Assembly (NCBI GenBank): GCA_900766785.1
Contig: CAAFWT010000046.1
Location: 1-8,478, forward strand
Origin: an uncultured Paraprevotella sp.
GTDB lineage: Bacteria; Bacteroidota; Bacteroidia; Bacteroidales; Bacteroidaceae
Length of the DNA stretch: 8,478 nt
Direction of reading: 5' to 3'
The translations under genes were made by a program, and so were the position numbers. Shown here piece after piece: positions 6,818 to 8,478 of this stretch. The notes beneath the pieces were generated by a model. The model was not told the origin of the DNA and did no database searches. It was given only the letters and a program-made list of their open reading frames with translations. Positions within the stretch are counted from its first letter, which is position 1; every line of letters starts with the position of its first letter.

Positions 6818-7425
6818 AGTTCCTGCGCCGTTTGATTCTTCAGTTGGTACTGCTGGCCGTGGTGGCTTTGCTGGGCTATCTGGCCTATTTGCATTTCACG
6901 GGCAAACCGTCCTCCCTCTTTGGTCTTTCGTTCAACCGTCCTCTGCAGGCAGAGCCTACCCCCATGCGCATACAGGCTATACACGACATCGGCGAGTGGG
7001 AGTTCTTGAGCATAGATGACGAGGAGGTGGTGGATACCATTCGCCGCCATTGGCTTGGTTCGGATGACCATCTGGTGCGTATCTATCGCGGTACGCTCCG
7101 CATAGGCATAGATTTCCGCCAATGTGCCGATGATTGGGCTTTGGCTTATGCCGATACGGTCAAGGTGCGCATGCCTGAAGTTCGGCTGCTCGACAATCTC
7201 TTTGTGGACGAAGCGCGTGCACGCAGTTTTTATGAGTCGGGAAAGTGGGATGCTTCTGCCCGTACCGATTTGAAACACCGTGCCGAGAATGCCATGCGAA
7301 GACGATGTCTTACACCTGAGAATATGCATACTGCCCAGCAGGTAGCGCGAGAGCAATTGCAGAGGTTCTTCCTCTCCTTGGGTTATGCTCATGTGGTGTT
7401 TCTGGGCGAAGAGGAGGAGCAGTAG
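6814..7425 (+). CDS. Membrane-anchored DUF4230-type protein (second of pair)
   Basis: This 203-aa protein of unknown function is a diverged paralogue of the preceding gene. It has a basic start (MKFLRR) and a strong hydrophobic helix (7-27), and its remainder is probably periplasmic. Matching blocks in the same order are LRIGIDF (95-101) against IAIPIDVVF; VKVRMPEVRLLDN (116-128) against IHITLPDPKIVLTSS; RSFYESGKWDASARTDLK (137-154) against TSLFRSGYTDREMSELTK; and a helix ending FFLSLGY (185-191) against PLMVRLGY, each followed by a final hydrophobic strand. It ends in the acidic tail EEEEQ. The ATGA overlap shows the two are translated as a unit, which suggests a complex or paired function. 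The upstream strand region is shorter than in the first copy. Confidence 0.82.
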   Translation: MKFLRRLILQLVLLAVVALLGYLAYLHFTGKPSSLFGLSFNRPLQAEPTPMRIQAIHDIGEWEFLSIDDEEVVDTIRRHWLGSDDHLVRIYRGTLRIGIDFRQCADDWALAYADTVKVRMPEVRLLDNLFVDEARARSFYESGKWDASARTDLKHRAENAMRRRCLTPENMHTAQQVAREQLQRFFLSLGYAHVVFLGEEEEQ

Positions 7426-7456
7426 AAGCAGAATATGTTCTCTTCGTCCGCTTTTT
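7404..7456 (+). terminator. Possible terminator of the DUF4230 operon
   Basis: GGGCGAAGAG (7404-7413) can pair with CTCTTCGTCC (7440-7449), nine Watson-Crick pairs and one G·U, with TTTTT at 7452-7456 just after. The loop is long (26 nt) and the 5' arm lies inside the last codons, with the stop codon in the loop. Order and T-run fit an intrinsic terminator. The large loop lowers certainty. Confidence 0.4.
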
Positions 7457-7499
7457 CGCCCTGTTTGCTGTTACCATATCCTTAAAAGATGTTATTTCA

Positions 7500-7530
7500 C
7501 CCTATGTTCGACAAAATAGGGGTAACTTTG
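7500..7530 (+). promoter_or_regulatory. Promoter with overlapping inverted repeat, outer-membrane protein gene
   Basis: The -7 box TAACTTTG is at 7523-7530, and the predicted start near 7536 gives a leader of about 26 nt. No TTG stands at -33. Instead CCCTAT (7500-7505) and ATAGGG (7516-7521) form an inverted repeat, with two more inner pairs (TT/AA at 7507-7508 and 7513-7514), ending one base before the -7 box. This is the geometry of an operator or activator site, although a small RNA hairpin from upstream read-through is also possible. Confidence 0.6.
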
Positions 7531-7561
7531 TCTTGTTGACTTAAATCATCTTTTTAAAGTT

Positions 7562-8035
7562 ATGAAGAAACTAATGCTTTTGGTTGTGGTAGCCCTCATG
7601 AGTACTACCATGGCAATGGCCCAGAAGGACAAAGGCTTCAGTTGGGCTGTGGAAGGAGGAATCGGAAGTGAGTTTGAAATTGGTGGTCGCATCCAGAAGA
7701 ATTTCAACCAGTACCTTGCCTGGGATGTGGTAAACCTGAAGTATGCTTTTGATTACGGAAATCATTTGAATGCTCACGAGTGGGAACTCACCACAGGTTT
7801 GCGTGGATTCAGTCCTTCGTTCGGACCCAATTTCAAGGCTTTTGCTGCTATTGACTTGGGATATGGTGGTATGAAGGTGACCGAAGGCGATGCCGATGCC
7901 GTTCATTGCTTCGCTTTGGACTTCACCGTGGGCTTGCAGGTTTACAAGGGTCTCTATCTGGGTTATGGCTTCGGAGGACTCTTCAACGACGGCAGTCACA
8001 AGGATCATCTCCTGCGCATAGGCTATATGTTCTGA
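7562..8035 (+). CDS. Small outer-membrane beta-barrel protein
   Basis: This 157-aa secreted protein probably inserts in the outer membrane; its function is unknown. A classical signal peptide is present: MKK, a hydrophobic run (4-13) and a cleavage site AMA|Q after residue 20. The mature part of about 137 residues alternates hydrophobic and polar residues with many Gly and aromatic residues. Likely strands include SWAVEGGIG, FEIGGRIQKNF, LAWDVVNLKYAF, WELTTGLRGF, FKAFAAIDLGYG, HCFALDFTVGLQVY, LYLGYGFGG and LLRIGYMF. That is about eight strands, ending in a terminal Phe as expected for recognition by the BAM assembly machinery. Its size suits an eight-stranded OmpX/OmpW-like barrel. It has its own promoter and no downstream partner in the window. 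Confidence 0.8.
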   Translation: MKKLMLLVVVALMSTTMAMAQKDKGFSWAVEGGIGSEFEIGGRIQKNFNQYLAWDVVNLKYAFDYGNHLNAHEWELTTGLRGFSPSFGPNFKAFAAIDLGYGGMKVTEGDADAVHCFALDFTVGLQVYKGLYLGYGFGGLFNDGSHKDHLLRIGYMF

Positions 8036-8088
8036 AGCCATCCCCTATGGGTGACTGCATAACAGTTGGTCTAACTCATTTCTGTTGA

Positions 8089-8119
8089 CACTCTGTGGGA
8101 ATGATACGTCCCCAGAGTG
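8089..8119. other. Strong hairpin after the barrel-protein gene
   Basis: CACTCTGTGGGA (8089-8100) pairs with TCCCCAGAGTG (8109-8119): eleven Watson-Crick pairs with a single bulged T (8096) and an 8-nt loop, 53 nt after the stop codon. No T-run follows on either strand. It may end or protect the barrel-protein mRNA, or be the first stem of the structured region that follows. Confidence 0.5.
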
Positions 8120-8131
8120 ATAAGAGGAGGA

Positions 8132-8231
8132 AATCCGCAGACGCTGGACAGATGCACAACAGACGGAAGGCATTCACGTTAGGAATGTCTCTGTTTTGAA
8201 ATCTCTCCAGTTTCTGCGGATTACTGTTTTT
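8132..8231 (+). ncRNA. Candidate structured RNA: nested stem-loop with T-run
   Basis: A nearly continuous nested fold spans 8132-8222. The base AATCCGCAGA (8132-8141) pairs with TCTGCGGATT (8213-8222), 10 perfect bp. Inside are CTGGA/TCCAG (8144-8148 with 8206-8210), AGAT/ATCT (8150-8153 with 8201-8204), AACAGA/TCTGTT (8158-8163 with 8190-8195) and GGCATTC/GAATGTC (8169-8175 with 8183-8189), closing a 7-nt loop. Two G·U pairs (8143 with 8211; 8170 with 8188) become A·C mismatches on the minus strand, which favours a plus-strand RNA. TTTTT at 8227-8231 follows. No good promoter is visible just upstream, so it could be a 3'-UTR-derived RNA, an elaborate terminator or a miniature inverted-repeat element. 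No RNA family is recognised. Confidence 0.4.
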
Positions 8232-8478
8232 ATGGATTTCTCCATGGACGAAGTGGAATCAGGAATCACCAGATACATCAGAGGGGGGGCTACAGTGACT
8301 CGTCAGGGGTGTGTCTCTTCTCCCTTTTCTCTTATCCAGAATAGGACTGACGATCCAGGTGCCAGTTTTACCCTTCTCAGACGCAAAGCATTGCAACCGT
8401 TACCAAACAGCACTGCCGCTTTCTCCGCAAGCCTTTACATATTCTGCCCTAAGCCATACCCCTCACCTGAGTTCGTTC
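8232..8478 (+). CDS. Doubtful open frame running off the window
   Basis: An ATG at 8232, directly after the T-run, opens a frame of 82 codons with no stop before the edge (it starts MDFSMDEVESGITRYIRGG). I recognise no domain. The composition (many Ser, Arg and Pro), its mixed codon choice and the lack of a promoter argue against a normal gene. The opposite strand is also open for about 60 codons here. The stretch contains GGAATCA repeated twice in tandem (8255-8268), a run of seven G (8283-8289) and a pyrimidine-rich tract (8314-8336). It may simply be noncoding. No other gene is visible in 8036-8478. Confidence 0.15.
   Translation, partial: MDFSMDEVESGITRYIRGGATVTRQGCVSSPFSLIQNRTDDPGASFTLLRRKALQPLPNSTAAFSASLYIFCPKPYPSPEFV

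Noticed and set aside
8120..8145. GAGGAAATCCGC resembling the RNase P RNA start (GAGGAAAGUCC)
   Set aside because: The rest of the RNase P core, including the conserved 3' segment, is absent.
8330..8400. TPP-riboswitch-like words on the minus strand (CTGAGA, ACCTGGAT, CTGGATAA)
   Set aside because: Order and spacing do not match the THI-box, the conserved core is broken, and no minus-strand gene follows.

Overview
The window looks like chromosomal DNA of a Bacteroidota bacterium, most likely order Bacteroidales and probably Prevotella-like. The evidence is the recurrent promoter octamer TAnnTTTG (exact TAACTTTG copies ahead of three genes), the near absence of Shine-Dalgarno sequences, a lysyl-tRNA synthetase with a long C-terminal extension, a short-form 445-aa glucose-6-phosphate isomerase, a tandem pair of DUF4230-type proteins and a Bacteroidota-style lipoprotein. 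The genus assignment is inference. I see no insertion sequence, prophage, CRISPR array, tRNA or rRNA.

Positions 1-292 hold no convincing gene. They carry a 17-position hairpin (117-157) and the lysS promoter. Positions 293-5248 form a left-to-right housekeeping run: lysS (lysyl-tRNA synthetase), gpsA (glycerol-3-phosphate dehydrogenase, overlapping lysS by 13 bp), pgi (glucose-6-phosphate isomerase) and a HAD phosphatase/phosphoglucomutase-like gene. The last begins at a non-ATG codon, 17 nt after pgi if the upstream TTG is used. These genes serve tRNA charging, phospholipid backbone supply and hexose-phosphate metabolism.

Positions 5249-5412 separate two convergent genes and contain two inverted repeats. 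A leftward lipoprotein gene (5413-5970) is divergent from a rightward two-gene operon (6101-7425) of membrane-anchored DUF4230-type paralogues joined by an ATGA overlap. The first of these is predicted to be transcribed leaderless or nearly so. The second has a near-perfect Shine-Dalgarno sequence, which is unusual for this phylum. A small secreted outer-membrane beta-barrel protein (7562-8035) follows, with its own promoter and an inverted repeat where the -33 box should be.

The last 443 bases have no confident protein gene. They hold two strong hairpins. The larger (8132-8222) is a nested stem-loop of about 91 nt followed by a T-run, with G·U wobbles that favour a plus-strand RNA. An open frame (8232 to the window edge) follows, of doubtful coding status. 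This tail is the part least explained by known features and the best candidate for something new, such as a structured small RNA or a non-autonomous inverted-repeat element.
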